Assembly: GCA_920105625.2 (NCBI GenBank)
Contig: OV050030.1
Location: 352,656,425 to 352,720,424 of the forward strand
From: Clusia tigrina
Lineage: Eukaryota; Arthropoda; Insecta; Diptera; Clusiidae
Reading direction: 5' to 3'
DNA length: 64,000 nucleotides
Part shown: positions 50,510-63,574 of the stretch, one piece after another
How positions within the stretch are numbered: position 1 is the first letter of the stretch
How the letters are laid out: each line of letters starts with the position of its first letter
Notes under the pieces: generated by a model
Told to the model about the DNA's origin: nothing
What the model saw: the letters and a program-made list of their open reading frames with translations, nothing else
Databases searched by the model: none
Position numbers and translations under genes: made by a program

Positions 50510-53349
50510 GGGGGAGTTTTTATCCCTTTTGTCAATTTTACCCCCTAAATGTGGAACAATCCAAACAATGTATAGCCTATGTTATCCGAGGGGTTTTTCT
50601 GAAGACTCTCTGAAAATTTCATCAAAATCGGTCCAGCCGTTTTCGAGTGCATGCATTGCTTACATGCATACATACATACATAGGGAGGGAAAGTTTTTAT
50701 CCCATTTGCCAATTTCACCCCCTACATGTAAAAAATCCAAACAATGTGTAGCGTATGTTACTCGCGAGTTTATTCTGAAAATTGCCTGAAAATTTCATCA
50801 AAATCGGTTCAGCCGTTTTCGAGTACATACGTTGCATACAAACATACATACATACAGGCAAACTTTTATATGGACAAAATCACGTGTTGACATAAAAGGT
50901 CATAACTCACGAACGCGTCGACCGATTTCGTGCAAACTTATCTATAAACCATCTACACGACCATACGAACAAACCACAAAAAGTTTCATTGAATTCAGTT
51001 TGACGGTTCATGAGTTATAAAGTCACAACGCACTTGCACCAATTTTTTATATATATAGATAGAAGATAGATTAGGTAGGGGGAGTTTTTATCCCTTTTGT
51101 CAATTTTACCCCCTAAATGTGGAACAATCCAAACAATGTATAGCCTATGTTATCCGAGGGGTTTTTCTGAAGACTCTCTGAAAATTTCATCAAAATCGGT
51201 CCAGCCGTTTTCGAGTGCATGCATTGCTTACATGCATACATACATACATAGGGAGGGAAAGTTTTTATCCCATTTGCCAATTTCACCCCCTACATGTAAA
51301 AAATCCAAACAATGTGTAGCGTATGTTACTCGCGAGTTTATTCTGAAAATTGCCTGAAAATTTCATCAAAATCGGTTCAGCCGTTTTCGAGTACATACGT
51401 TGCATACAAACATACATACATACAGGCAAACTTTTATATGGACAAAATCACGTGTTGACATAAAAGCTCATAACTCACGAACGCGTCGACCGATTTCGTG
51501 CAAACTTATCTATAAACCATCTACACGACCATACGAACAAACCACAAAAAGTTTCATTGAATTCAGTTTGACGGTTCATGAGTTATAAAGTCACAACGCA
51601 CTTGCACCAATTTTTTATATATATAGATAGAAGATAGATTAGGTAGGGGGAGTTTTTATCCCTTTTGTCAATTTTACCCCCTAAATGTGGAACAATCCAA
51701 ACAATGTATAGCCTATGTTATCCGAGGGGTTTTTCTGAAGACTCTCTGAAAATTTCATCAAAATCGGTCCAGCCGTTTTCGAGTGCATGCATTGCTTACA
51801 TGCATACATACATACATAGGGAGGGAAAGTTTTTATCCCATTTGCCAATTTCACCCCCTACATGTAAAAAATCCAAACAATGTGTAGCGTATGTTACTCG
51901 CGAGTTTATTCTGAAAATTGCCTGAAAATTTCATCAAAATCGGTTCAGCCGTTTTCGAGTACATACGTTGCATACAAACATACATACATACAGGCAAACT
52001 TTTATATGGACAAAATCACGTGTTGACATAAAAGGTCATAACTCACGAACGCGTCGACCGATTTCGTGCAAACTTATCTATAAACCATCTACACGACCAT
52101 ACGAACAAACCACAAAAAGTTTCATTGAATTCAGTTTGACGGTTCATGAGTTATAAAGTCACAACGCACTTGCACCAATTTTTTATATATATAGATAGAA
52201 GATAGATTAGGTAGGGGGAGTTTTTATCCCTTTTGTCAATTTTACCCCCTAAATGTGGAACAATCCAAACAATGTATAGCCTATGTTATCCGAGGGGTTT
52301 TTCTGAAGACTCTCTGAAAATTTCATCAAAATCGGTCCAGCCGTTTTCGAGTGCATGCATTGCTTACATGCATACATACATACATAGGGAGGGAAAGTTT
52401 TTATCCCATTTGCCAATTTCACCCCCTACATGTAAAAAATCCAAACAATGTGTAGCGTATGTTACTCGCGAGTTTATTCTGAAAATTGCCTGAAAATTTC
52501 ATCAAAATCGGTTCAGCCGTTTTCGAGTACATACGTTGCATACAAACATACATACATACAGGCAAACTTTTATATGGACAAAATCACGTGTTGACATAAA
52601 AGGTCATAACTCACGAACGCGTCGACCGATTTCGTGCAAACTTATCTATAAACCATCTACACGACCATACGAACAAACCACAAAAAGTTTCATTGAATTC
52701 AGTTTGACGGTTCATGAGTTATAAAGTCACAACGCACTTGCACCAATTTTTTATATATATAGATAGAAGATAGATTAGGTAGGGGGAGTTTTTATCCCTT
52801 TTGTCAATTTTACCCCCTAAATGTGGAACAATCCAAACAATGTATAGCCTATGTTATCCGAGGGGTTTTTCTGAAGACTCTCTGAAAATTTCATCAAAAT
52901 CGGTCCAGCCGTTTTCGAGTGCATGCATTGCTTACATGCATACATACATACATAGGGAGGGAAAGTTTTTATCCCATTTGCCAATTTCACCCCCTACATG
53001 TAAAAAATCCAAACAATGTGTAGCGTATGTTACTCGCGAGTTTATTCTGAAAATTGCCTGAAAATTTCATCAAAATCGGTTCAGCCGTTTTCGAGTACAT
53101 ACGTTGCATACAAACATACATACATACAGGCAAACTTTTATATGGACAAAATCACGTGTTGACATAAAAGCTCATAACTCACGAACGCGTCGACCGATTT
53201 CGTGCAAACTTATCTATAAACCATCTACACGACCATACGAACAAACCACAAAAAGTTTCATTGAATTCAGTTTGACGGTTCATGAGTTATAAAGTCACAA
53301 CGCACTTGCACCAATTTTTTATATATATAGATAGAAGATAGATTAGGTA
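50510..53349 (+). repeat. Five near-identical monomers U90-U94
   Basis: All five carry ACAGGCAAAC, CTTTTATATGG and GAATTCAGTTTG. U91 and U94 also share AAAAGCTCATAAC (near 51465 and 53169), spaced 1704 bp or three monomers. This is the most homogeneous run of one subfamily in the window and looks like a local expansion. Confidence 0.82.
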
Positions 53350-53917
53350 GGGGGAGTTTTTATCCCTTTTGTCAATTTTACCCCCTAAATGTGGAACAAT
53401 CCAAACAATGTATAGCCTATGTTATCCGAGGGGTTTTTCTGAAGACTCTCTGAAAATTTCATCAAAATCGGTCCAGCCGTTTTCGAGTGCATGCATTGCT
53501 TACATGCATACATACATACATAGGGAGGGAAAGTTTTTATCCCATTTGCCAATTTCACCCCCTACATGTAAAAAATCCAAACAATGTGTAGCGTATGTTA
53601 CTCGCGAGTTTATTCTGAAAATTGCCTGAAAATTTCATCAAAATCGGTTCAGCCGTTTTCGAGTACATACGTTGCATACAAACATACATACATACATGCA
53701 AACTTTTATATGGACAAAATCACGTGTTGACATAAAAGGTCATAACTCACGAACGCGTCGACTGATTTCGTGCAAACTTATCTATAAACCATCTACACGA
53801 CCATACGAACAAACCACAAAAAGTTTCATTGAATTCGGTTTGACGGTTCATGAGTTATAAAGTCACAACGCACTTGCACCAATTTTTTATATATATAGAT
53901 AGAAGATAGATTAGGTA

Positions 53918-55621
53918 GGGGGAGTTTTTATCCCTTTTGTCAATTTAACCCCCTAAATGTGGAACAATCCAAACAATGTATAGCCTATGTTATCCGAGGG
54001 GTTTTTCTGAAGACTCTCTGAAAATTTCATCAAAATCGGTCCAGCCGTTTTCGAGTGCATGCATTGCTTACATGCATACATACATACATAGGGAGGGAAA
54101 GTTTTTATCCCATTTGCCAATTTCACCCCCTACATGTAAAACATCCAAACAATGTGTAGCGTATGTTACTCGCGAGTTTATTCTGAAAATTGCCTGAAAA
54201 TTTCATCAAAATCGGTTCAGCCGTTTTCGAGTACATACGTTGCATACAAACATACATACATACATGCAAACTTGTGTATGGACAAAATCACGTGTTGACA
54301 TAAAAGGTCATAACTCACGAACGCGTCGACCGATTTCGTGCAAACTTATCTATAAACCATCTACACGACCATACGAACAAACCACAAAAAGTTTCATTGA
54401 ATTCGGTTTGACGGTTCATGAGTTATAAAGTCACAACGCACTTGCACCAATTTTTTATATATATAGATAGAAGATAGATTATGTAGGGGGAGTTTTTATC
54501 CCTTTTGTCAATTTTACCCCCTAAATGTGGAACAATCCAAACAATGTATAGCCTATGTTATCCGAGGGGTTTTTCTGAAGACTCTCTGAAAATTTCATCA
54601 AAATCGGTCCAGCCGTTTTCGAGTGCATGCATTGCTTACATGCATACATACATACATAGGGAGGGAAAGTTTTTATCCCATTTGCCAATTTCACCCCCTA
54701 CATGTAAAAAATCCAAACAATGTGTAGCGTATGTTACTCGCGAGTTTATTCTGAAAATTGCCTGAAAATTTCATCAAAATCGGTTCAGCCGTTTTCGAGT
54801 ACATACGTTGCATACAAACATACATACATACAGGCAAACTTGTGTATGGACAAAATCACGTGTTGACATAAAAGGTCATAACTCACGAACGCGTCCACCG
54901 ATTTCGTGCAAACTTATCTATAAACCATCTACACGACCATACGAACAAACCACAAAAAGTTTCATTGAATTCGGTTTGACGGTTCATGAGTTATAAAGTC
55001 ACAACGCACTTGCACCAATTTTGTATATATATAGATAGAAGATAGATTAGGTAGGGGGAGTTTTTATCCCTTTTGTCAATTTTACCCCCTAAATGTGGAA
55101 CAATCCAAACAATGTATAGCCTATGTTATCCGAGGGGTTTTTCTGAAGACTCTCTGAAAATTTCATCAAAATCGGTCCAGCCGTTTTCGAGTGCATGCAT
55201 TGCTTACATGCATACATACATACATAGGGAGGGAAAGTTTTTATCCCATTTGCCAATTTCACCCCCTACATGTAAAAAATCCAAACAATGTGTAGCGTAT
55301 GTTACTCGCGAGTTTATTCTGAAAATTGCCTGAAAATTTCATCAAAATCGGTTCAGCCGTTTTCGAGTACATACGTTGCATACAAACATACATACATACA
55401 TGCAAACTTGTATATGGACAAAATCACGTGTTGACATAAAAGGTCATAACTCACGAACGCGTCGACCGATTTCGTGCAAACTTATCTATAAACCATCTAC
55501 ACGACCATACGAACAAACCACAAAAAGTTTCATTGAATTCGGTTTGACGGTTCATGAGTTATAAAGTCACAACGCACTTGCACCAATTTTTTATATATAT
55601 AGATAGAAGATAGATTAGGTA
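53918..55621 (+). repeat. Trimer higher-order repeat, copy 1 (U96-U98)
   Basis: Markers in order are AATTTAACC, AAAACATCC and CTTGTGTATGG (U96); entry GATTATGTAGG, ACAGGCAAACTTGTG, GCGTCCACCG and ATTTTGTATATA (U97); CTTGTATATGG (U98). All recur exactly 1704 bp later. I noticed no difference at these sites. Confidence 0.88.
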
Positions 55622-57325
55622 GGGGGAGTTTTTATCCCTTTTGTCAATTTAACCCCCTAAATGTGGAACAATCCAAACAATGTATAGCCTATGTTATCCG
55701 AGGGGTTTTTCTGAAGACTCTCTGAAAATTTCATCAAAATCGGTCCAGCCGTTTTCGAGTGCATGCATTGCTTACATGCATACATACATACATAGGGAGG
55801 GAAAGTTTTTATCCCATTTGCCAATTTCACCCCCTACATGTAAAACATCCAAACAATGTGTAGCGTATGTTACTCGCGAGTTTATTCTGAAAATTGCCTG
55901 AAAATTTCATCAAAATCGGTTCAGCCGTTTTCGAGTACATACGTTGCATACAAACATACATACATACATGCAAACTTGTGTATGGACAAAATCACGTGTT
56001 GACATAAAAGGTCATAACTCACGAACGCGTCGACCGATTTCGTGCAAACTTATCTATAAACCATCTACACGACCATACGAACAAACCACAAAAAGTTTCA
56101 TTGAATTCGGTTTGACGGTTCATGAGTTATAAAGTCACAACGCACTTGCACCAATTTTTTATATATATAGATAGAAGATAGATTATGTAGGGGGAGTTTT
56201 TATCCCTTTTGTCAATTTTACCCCCTAAATGTGGAACAATCCAAACAATGTATAGCCTATGTTATCCGAGGGGTTTTTCTGAAGACTCTCTGAAAATTTC
56301 ATCAAAATCGGTCCAGCCGTTTTCGAGTGCATGCATTGCTTACATGCATACATACATACATAGGGAGGGAAAGTTTTTATCCCATTTGCCAATTTCACCC
56401 CCTACATGTAAAAAATCCAAACAATGTGTAGCGTATGTTACTCGCGAGTTTATTCTGAAAATTGCCTGAAAATTTCATCAAAATCGGTTCAGCCGTTTTC
56501 GAGTACATACGTTGCATACAAACATACATACATACAGGCAAACTTGTGTATGGACAAAATCACGTGTTGACATAAAAGGTCATAACTCACGAACGCGTCC
56601 ACCGATTTCGTGCAAACTTATCTATAAACCATCTACACGACCATACGAACAAACCACAAAAAGTTTCATTGAATTCGGTTTGACGGTTCATGAGTTATAA
56701 AGTCACAACGCACTTGCACCAATTTTGTATATATATAGATAGAAGATAGATTAGGTAGGGGGAGTTTTTATCCCTTTTGTCAATTTTACCCCCTAAATGT
56801 GGAACAATCCAAACAATGTATAGCCTATGTTATCCGAGGGGTTTTTCTGAAGACTCTCTGAAAATTTCATCAAAATCGGTCCAGCCGTTTTCGAGTGCAT
56901 GCATTGCTTACATGCATACATACATACATAGGGAGGGAAAGTTTTTATCCCATTTGCCAATTTCACCCCCTACATGTAAAAAATCCAAACAATGTGTAGC
57001 GTATGTTACTCGCGAGTTTATTCTGAAAATTGCCTGAAAATTTCATCAAAATCGGTTCAGCCGTTTTCGAGTACATACGTTGCATACAAACATACATACA
57101 TACATGCAAACTTGTATATGGACAAAATCACGTGTTGACATAAAAGGTCATAACTCACGAACGCGTCGACCGATTTCGTGCAAACTTATCTATAAACCAT
57201 CTACACGACCATACGAACAAACCACAAAAAGTTTCATTGAATTCGGTTTGACGGTTCATGAGTTATAAAGTCACAACGCACTTGCACCAATTTTTTATAT
57301 ATATAGATAGAAGATAGATTAGGTA
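55622..57325 (+). repeat. Trimer higher-order repeat, copy 2 (U99-U101)
   Basis: This is the adjacent tandem copy of U96-U98. GCGTCCACCG (removing the SalI site) and ATTTTGTATATA occur only in U97 and U100, so the two trimers are direct products of one recent duplication, or of an assembly duplication. Confidence 0.88.
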
Positions 57326-60300
57326 GGGGGAGTTTTTATCCCTTTTGTCAATTTTACCCCCTAAATGTGGAACAATCCAAACAATGTATAGCCTATGTTA
57401 TCCGAGGGGTTTTTCTGAAGACTCTCTGAAAATTTCATCAAAATCGGTCCAGCCGTTTTCGAGTGCATGCATTGCTTACATGCATACATACATACATAGG
57501 GAGGGAAAGTTTTTATCCCATTTGCCAATTTCACCCCCTACATGTAAAAAATCCAAACAATGTGTAGCGTATGTTACTCGCGAGTTTATTCTGAAAATTG
57601 CCTGAAAATTTCATCAAAATCGGTTCAGCCGTTTTCGAGTACATACGTTGCATACAAACATACATACATACATGCAAACTTGTGTATGGACAAAATCACG
57701 TGTTGACATAAAAGGTCATAACTCACGAACGCGTCGACCGATTTCGTGCAAACTTATCTATAAACCATCTACACGACCATACGAACAAACCACAAAAAGT
57801 TTCATTGAATTCGGTTTGACGGTTCATGAGTTATAAAGTCACAACGCACTTGCACCAATTTTTTATATATATAGATAGAAGATAGATTATGTAGGGGGAG
57901 TTTTTATCCCTTTTGTCAATTTTACCCCCTAAATGTGGAACAATCCAAACAATGTATAGCCTATGTTATCCGAGGGGTTTTTCTGAAGACTCTCTGAAAA
58001 TTTCATCAAAATCGGTCCAGCCGTTTTCGAGTGCATGCATTGCTTACATGCATACATACATACATAGGGAGGGAAAGTTTTTATCCCATTTGCCAATTTC
58101 ACCCCCTACATGTAAAAAATCCAAACAATGTGTAGCGTATGTTACTCGCGAGTTTATTCTGAAAATTGCCTGAAAATTTCATCAAAATCGGTTCAGCCGT
58201 TTTCGAGTACATACGTTGCATACAAACATACATACATACAGGCAAACTTGTGTATGGACAAAATCACGTGTTGACATAAAAGGTCATAACTCACGAACGC
58301 GTCGACCGATTTCGTGCAAACTTATCTATAAACCATCTACACGACCATACGAACAAACCACAAAAAGTTTCATTGAATTCGGTTTGACGGTTCATGAGTT
58401 ATAAAGTCACAACGCACTTGCACCAATTTTTTATATATATAGATAGAAGATAGATTATGTAGGGGGAGTTTTTATCCCTTTTGTCAATTTTACCCCCTAA
58501 ATGTGGAACAATCCAAACAATGTATAGCCTATGTTATCCGAGGGGTTTTTCTGAAGACTCTCTGAAAATTTCATCAAAATCGGTCCAGCCGTTTTCGAGT
58601 GCATGCATTGCTTACATGCATACATACATACATAGGGAGGGAAAGTTTTTATCCCATTTGCCAATTTCACCCCCTACATGTAAAAAATCCAAACAATGTG
58701 TAGCGTATGTTACTCGCGAGTTTATTCTGAAAATTGCCTGAAAATTTCATCAAAATCGGTTCAGCCGTTTTCGAGTACATACGTTGCATACAAACATACA
58801 TACATACATGCAAACTTTTATATGGACAAAATCACGTGTTGACATAAAAGGTCATAACTCACGAACGCGTCGACCGATTTCGTGCAAACTTATCTATAAA
58901 CCATCTACACGACCATACGAACAAACCACAAAAAGTTTCATTGAATTCGGTTTGACGGTTCATGAGTTATAAAGTCACAACGCACTTGCACCAATTTTTT
59001 ATATATATAGATAGAAGATAGATTAGGTAGGGGGAGTTTTTATCCCTTTTGTCAATTTTACCCCCTAAATGTGGAACAATCCAAACAATGTATAGCCTAT
59101 GTTATCCGAGGGGTTTTTCTGAAGACTCTCTGAAAATTTCATCAAAATCGGTCCAGCCGTTTTCGAGTGCATGCATTGCTTACATGCATACATACATACA
59201 TAGGGAGGGAAAGTTTTTATCCCATTTGCCAATTTCACCCCCTACATGTAAAAAATCCAAACAATGTGTAGCGTATGTTACTCGCGAGTTTATTCTGAAA
59301 ATTGCCTGAAAATTTCATCAAAATCGGTTCAGCCGTTTTCGAGTACATACGTTGCATACAAACATACATACATACAGGCAAACTTGTGTATGGACAAAAT
59401 CACGTGTTGACATAAAAGGTCATAACTCACGAACGCGTCGACCGATTTCGTGCAAACTTATCTATAAACCATCTACACGACCATACGAACAAACCACAAA
59501 AAGTTTCATTGAATTCGGTTTGACGGTTCATGAGTTATAAAGTCACAACGCACTTGCACCAATTTTTTATATATATAGATAGAAGATAGATTAGGTAGGG
59601 GGAGTTTTTATCCCTTTTGTCAATTTAACCCCCTAAATGTGGAACAATCCAAACAATGTATAGCCTATGTTATCCGAGGGGTTTTTCTGAAGACTCTCTG
59701 AAAATTTCATCAAAATCGGTCCAGCCGTTTTCGAGTGCATGCATTGCTTACATGCATACATACATACATAGGGAGGGAAAGTTTTTATCCCATTTGCCAA
59801 TTTCACCCCCTACATTTAAAACATCCAAACAATGTGTAGCGTATGCTACTCGCGAGTTTATTCTGAAAATTGCCTGAAAATTTCATCAAAATCGGTTCAG
59901 CCGTTTTCGAGTACATACGTTGCATACAAACATACATACATACATGCAAACTTGTGTATGGACAAAATCACGTGTTGACATAAAAGGTCATAACTCACGA
60001 ACGCGTCGACCGATTTCGTGCAAACTTATCTATAAACCATCTACACGACCATACGAACAAACCACAAAAAGTTTCATTGAATTCGGTTTGACGGTTCATG
60101 AGTTATAAAGTCACAACGCACTTGCACCAATTTTTTATATATATAGATAGAAGATAGATTATGTAGGGGGAGTTTTTATCCCTTTTGTCAATTTTACCCC
60201 CTAAATGTGGAACAATCCAAACAATGTATAGCCTATGTTATCCGAGGGGTTTTTCTGAAGACTCTCTGAAAATTTCATCAAAATCGGTCCAGCCGTTTTC

Positions 60301-62437
60301 GAGTGCATGCATTGCTTACATGCATACATACATACATAGGGAGGGAAAGTTTTTATCCCATTTGCCAATTTCACCCCCTACATGTAAAAAATCCAAACAA
60401 TGTGTAGCGTATGTTACTCGCGAGTTTATTCTGAAAATTGCCTGAAAATTTCATCAAAATCGGTTCAGCCGTTTTCGAGTACATACGTTGCATACAAACA
60501 TACATACATACAGGCAAACTTGTGTATGGACAAAATCACGTGTTGACATAAAAGGTCATAACTCACGAACGCGTCGACCGATTTCGTGCAAACTTATCTA
60601 TAAACCATCTACACGACCATACGAACAAACCACAAAAAGTTTCATTGAATTCGGTTTGACGGTTCATGAGTTATAAAGTCACAACGCACTTGCACCAATT
60701 TTTTATATATATAGATAGAAGATAGATTAGGTAGGGGGAGTTTTTATCCCTTTTGTCAATTTTACCCCCTAAATGTGGAACAATCCAAACAATGTATAGC
60801 CTATGTTATCCGAGGGGTTTTTCTGAAGACTCTCTGAAAATTTCATCAAAATCGGTCCAGCCGTTTTCGAGTGCATGCATTGCTTACATGCATACATACA
60901 TACATAGGGAGGGAAAGTTTTTATCCCATTTGCCAATTTCACCCCCTACATGTAAAAAATCCAAACAATGTGTAGCGTATGTTACTCGCGAGTTTATTCT
61001 GAAAATTGCCTGAAAATTTCATCAAAATCGGTTCAGCCGTTTTCGAGTACATACGTTGCATACAAACATACATACATACATGCAAACTTGTGTATGGACA
61101 AAATCACGTGTTGACATAAAAGGTCATAACTCACGAACGCGTCGACCGATTTCGTGCAAACTTATCTATAAACCATCTACACGACCATACGAACAAACCA
61201 CAAAAAGTTTCATTGAATTCGGTTTGACGGTTCATGAGTTATAAAGTCACAACGCACTTGCACCAATTTTTTATATATATAGATAGAAGATAGATTAGGT
61301 AGGGGGAGTTTTTATCCCTTTTGTCAATTTTACCCCCTAAATGTGGAACAATCCAAACAATGTATAGCCTATGTTATCCGAGGGGTTTTTCTGAAGACTC
61401 TCTGAAAATTTCATCAAAATCGGTCCAGCCGTTTTCGAGTGCATGCATTGCTTACATGCATACATACATACATAGGGAGGGAAAGTTTTTATCCCATTTG
61501 CCAATTTCACCCCCTACATGTAAAAAATCCAAACAATGTGTAGCGTATGTTACTCGGGAGTTTATTCTGAAAATTGCCTGAAAATTTCATCAAAATCGGT
61601 TCCGCCGTTTTCGAGTACATACGTTGCATACAAACATACATACATACATGCAAACTTGTATATGGACAAAATCACGTGTTGACATAAAAGGTCATAACTC
61701 ACGAACGCGTCGACCGATTTCGTGCAAACTTATCTATAAACCATCTACACGACCATACGAACAAACCAGAAAAAGTTTCATTGAATTCGGTTTGACGGTT
61801 CATGAGTTATAAAGTCACAACGCACTTGCACCAATTTTTTATATATATAGATAGAAGATAGATTAGGTAGGGGGAGTTTTTATCCCTTTTGTCAATTTTA
61901 CCCCCTAAATGTGGAACAATCCAAACAATGTATAGCCTATGTTATCCGAGGGGTTTTTCTGAAGACTCTCTGAAAATTTCATCAAAATCGGTCCAGCCGT
62001 TTTCGAGTGCATGCATTGCTTACATGCATACATACATACATAGGGAGGGAAAGTTTTTATCCCATTTGCGAATTTCACCCCCTACATGTAAAAAATCCAA
62101 ACAATGTGTAGCGTATGTTACTCGCGAGTTTATTCTGAAAATTGCCTGAAAATTTCATCAAAATCGGTTCAGCCGTTTTCGAGTACATACGTTGCATACA
62201 AACATACATACATACAGGCAAACTTTTATATGGACAAAATCACGTGTTGACATAAAAGGTCATAACTCACGAACGCGTCGACCGATTTCGTGCAAACTTA
62301 TCTATAAACCATCTACACGACCATACGAACAAACCACAAAAAGTTTCATTGAATTCGGTTTGACGGTTCATGAGTTATAAAGTCACAACGCACTTGCACC
62401 AATTTTTTATATATATAGATAGAAGATAGATTAGGTA

Positions 62438-63006
62438 GGGGGAGTTTTTATCCCTTTTGTCAATTTTACCCCCTAAATGTGGAACAATCCAAACAATGTA
62501 TAGCCTATGTTATCCTAGGGGGTTTTTCTGAAGACTCTCTGAAAATTTCATCAAAATCGGTCCAGCCGTTTTCGAGTGCATGCATTGCTTACATGCATAC
62601 ATACATACATAGGGAGGGAAAGTTTTTATCCCATTTGCCAATTTCACCCCCTACATGTAAAAAATCCAAACAATGTGTAGCGTATGTTACTCGCGAGTTT
62701 ATTCTGAAAATTGCCTGAAAATTTCATCAAAATCGGTTCAGCCGTTTTCGAGTACATACGTTGCATACAAACATACATACATACATGCAAACTTGTGTAT
62801 GGACAAAATCACGTGTTGACATAAAAGGTCATAACTCACGAACGCGTCGACCGATTTCGTGCAAACTTATCTATAAACCATCTACACGACCATACGAACA
62901 AACCACAAAAAGTTTCATTGAATTCGGTTTGACGGTTCATGAGTTATAAAGTCACAACCCACTTGCACCAATTTTTTATATATATAGATAGAAGATAGAT
63001 TAGGTA
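62438..63006 (+). repeat. Monomer U111 with one-base insertion (569 bp)
   Basis: Near 62515-62521 the sequence reads TTATCCTAGGGGGTTTTTC instead of TTATCCGAGGGGTTTTTC: a G-to-T change plus one extra G. The change also creates an additional CCTAGG-like palindrome. It is private to this copy. Confidence 0.85.
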
Positions 63007-63574
63007 GGGGGAGTTTTTATCCCTTTTGTCAATTTTACCCCCTAAATGTGGAACAATCCAAACAATGTATAGCCTATGTTATCCGAGGGGTTTTTCTGAA
63101 GACTCTCTGAAAATTTCATCAAAATCGGTCCAGCCGTTTTCGAGTGCATGCATTGCTTACATGCATACATACATACATAGGGAGGGAAAGTTTTTATCCC
63201 ATTTGCCAATTTCACCCCCTACATGTAAAAAATCCAAACAATGTGTAGCGTATGTTACTCGCGAGTTTATTCTGAAAATTGCCTGAAAATTTCATCAAAA
63301 TCGGTTCAGCCGTTTTCGAGTACATACGTTGCATACAAACATACATACATACATGCAAACTTGTATATGGACAAAATCACGTGTTGACATAAAAGGTCAT
63401 AACTCACGAACGCGTCGACCGATTTCGTGCAAACTTATCTATAAACCATCTACACGACCATACGAACAAACCACAAAAAGTTTCATTGAATTCGGTTTGA
63501 CGGTTCATGAGTTATAAAGTCACAACGCACTTGCACCAATTTTTTATATATATAGATAGAAGATAGATTAGGTA

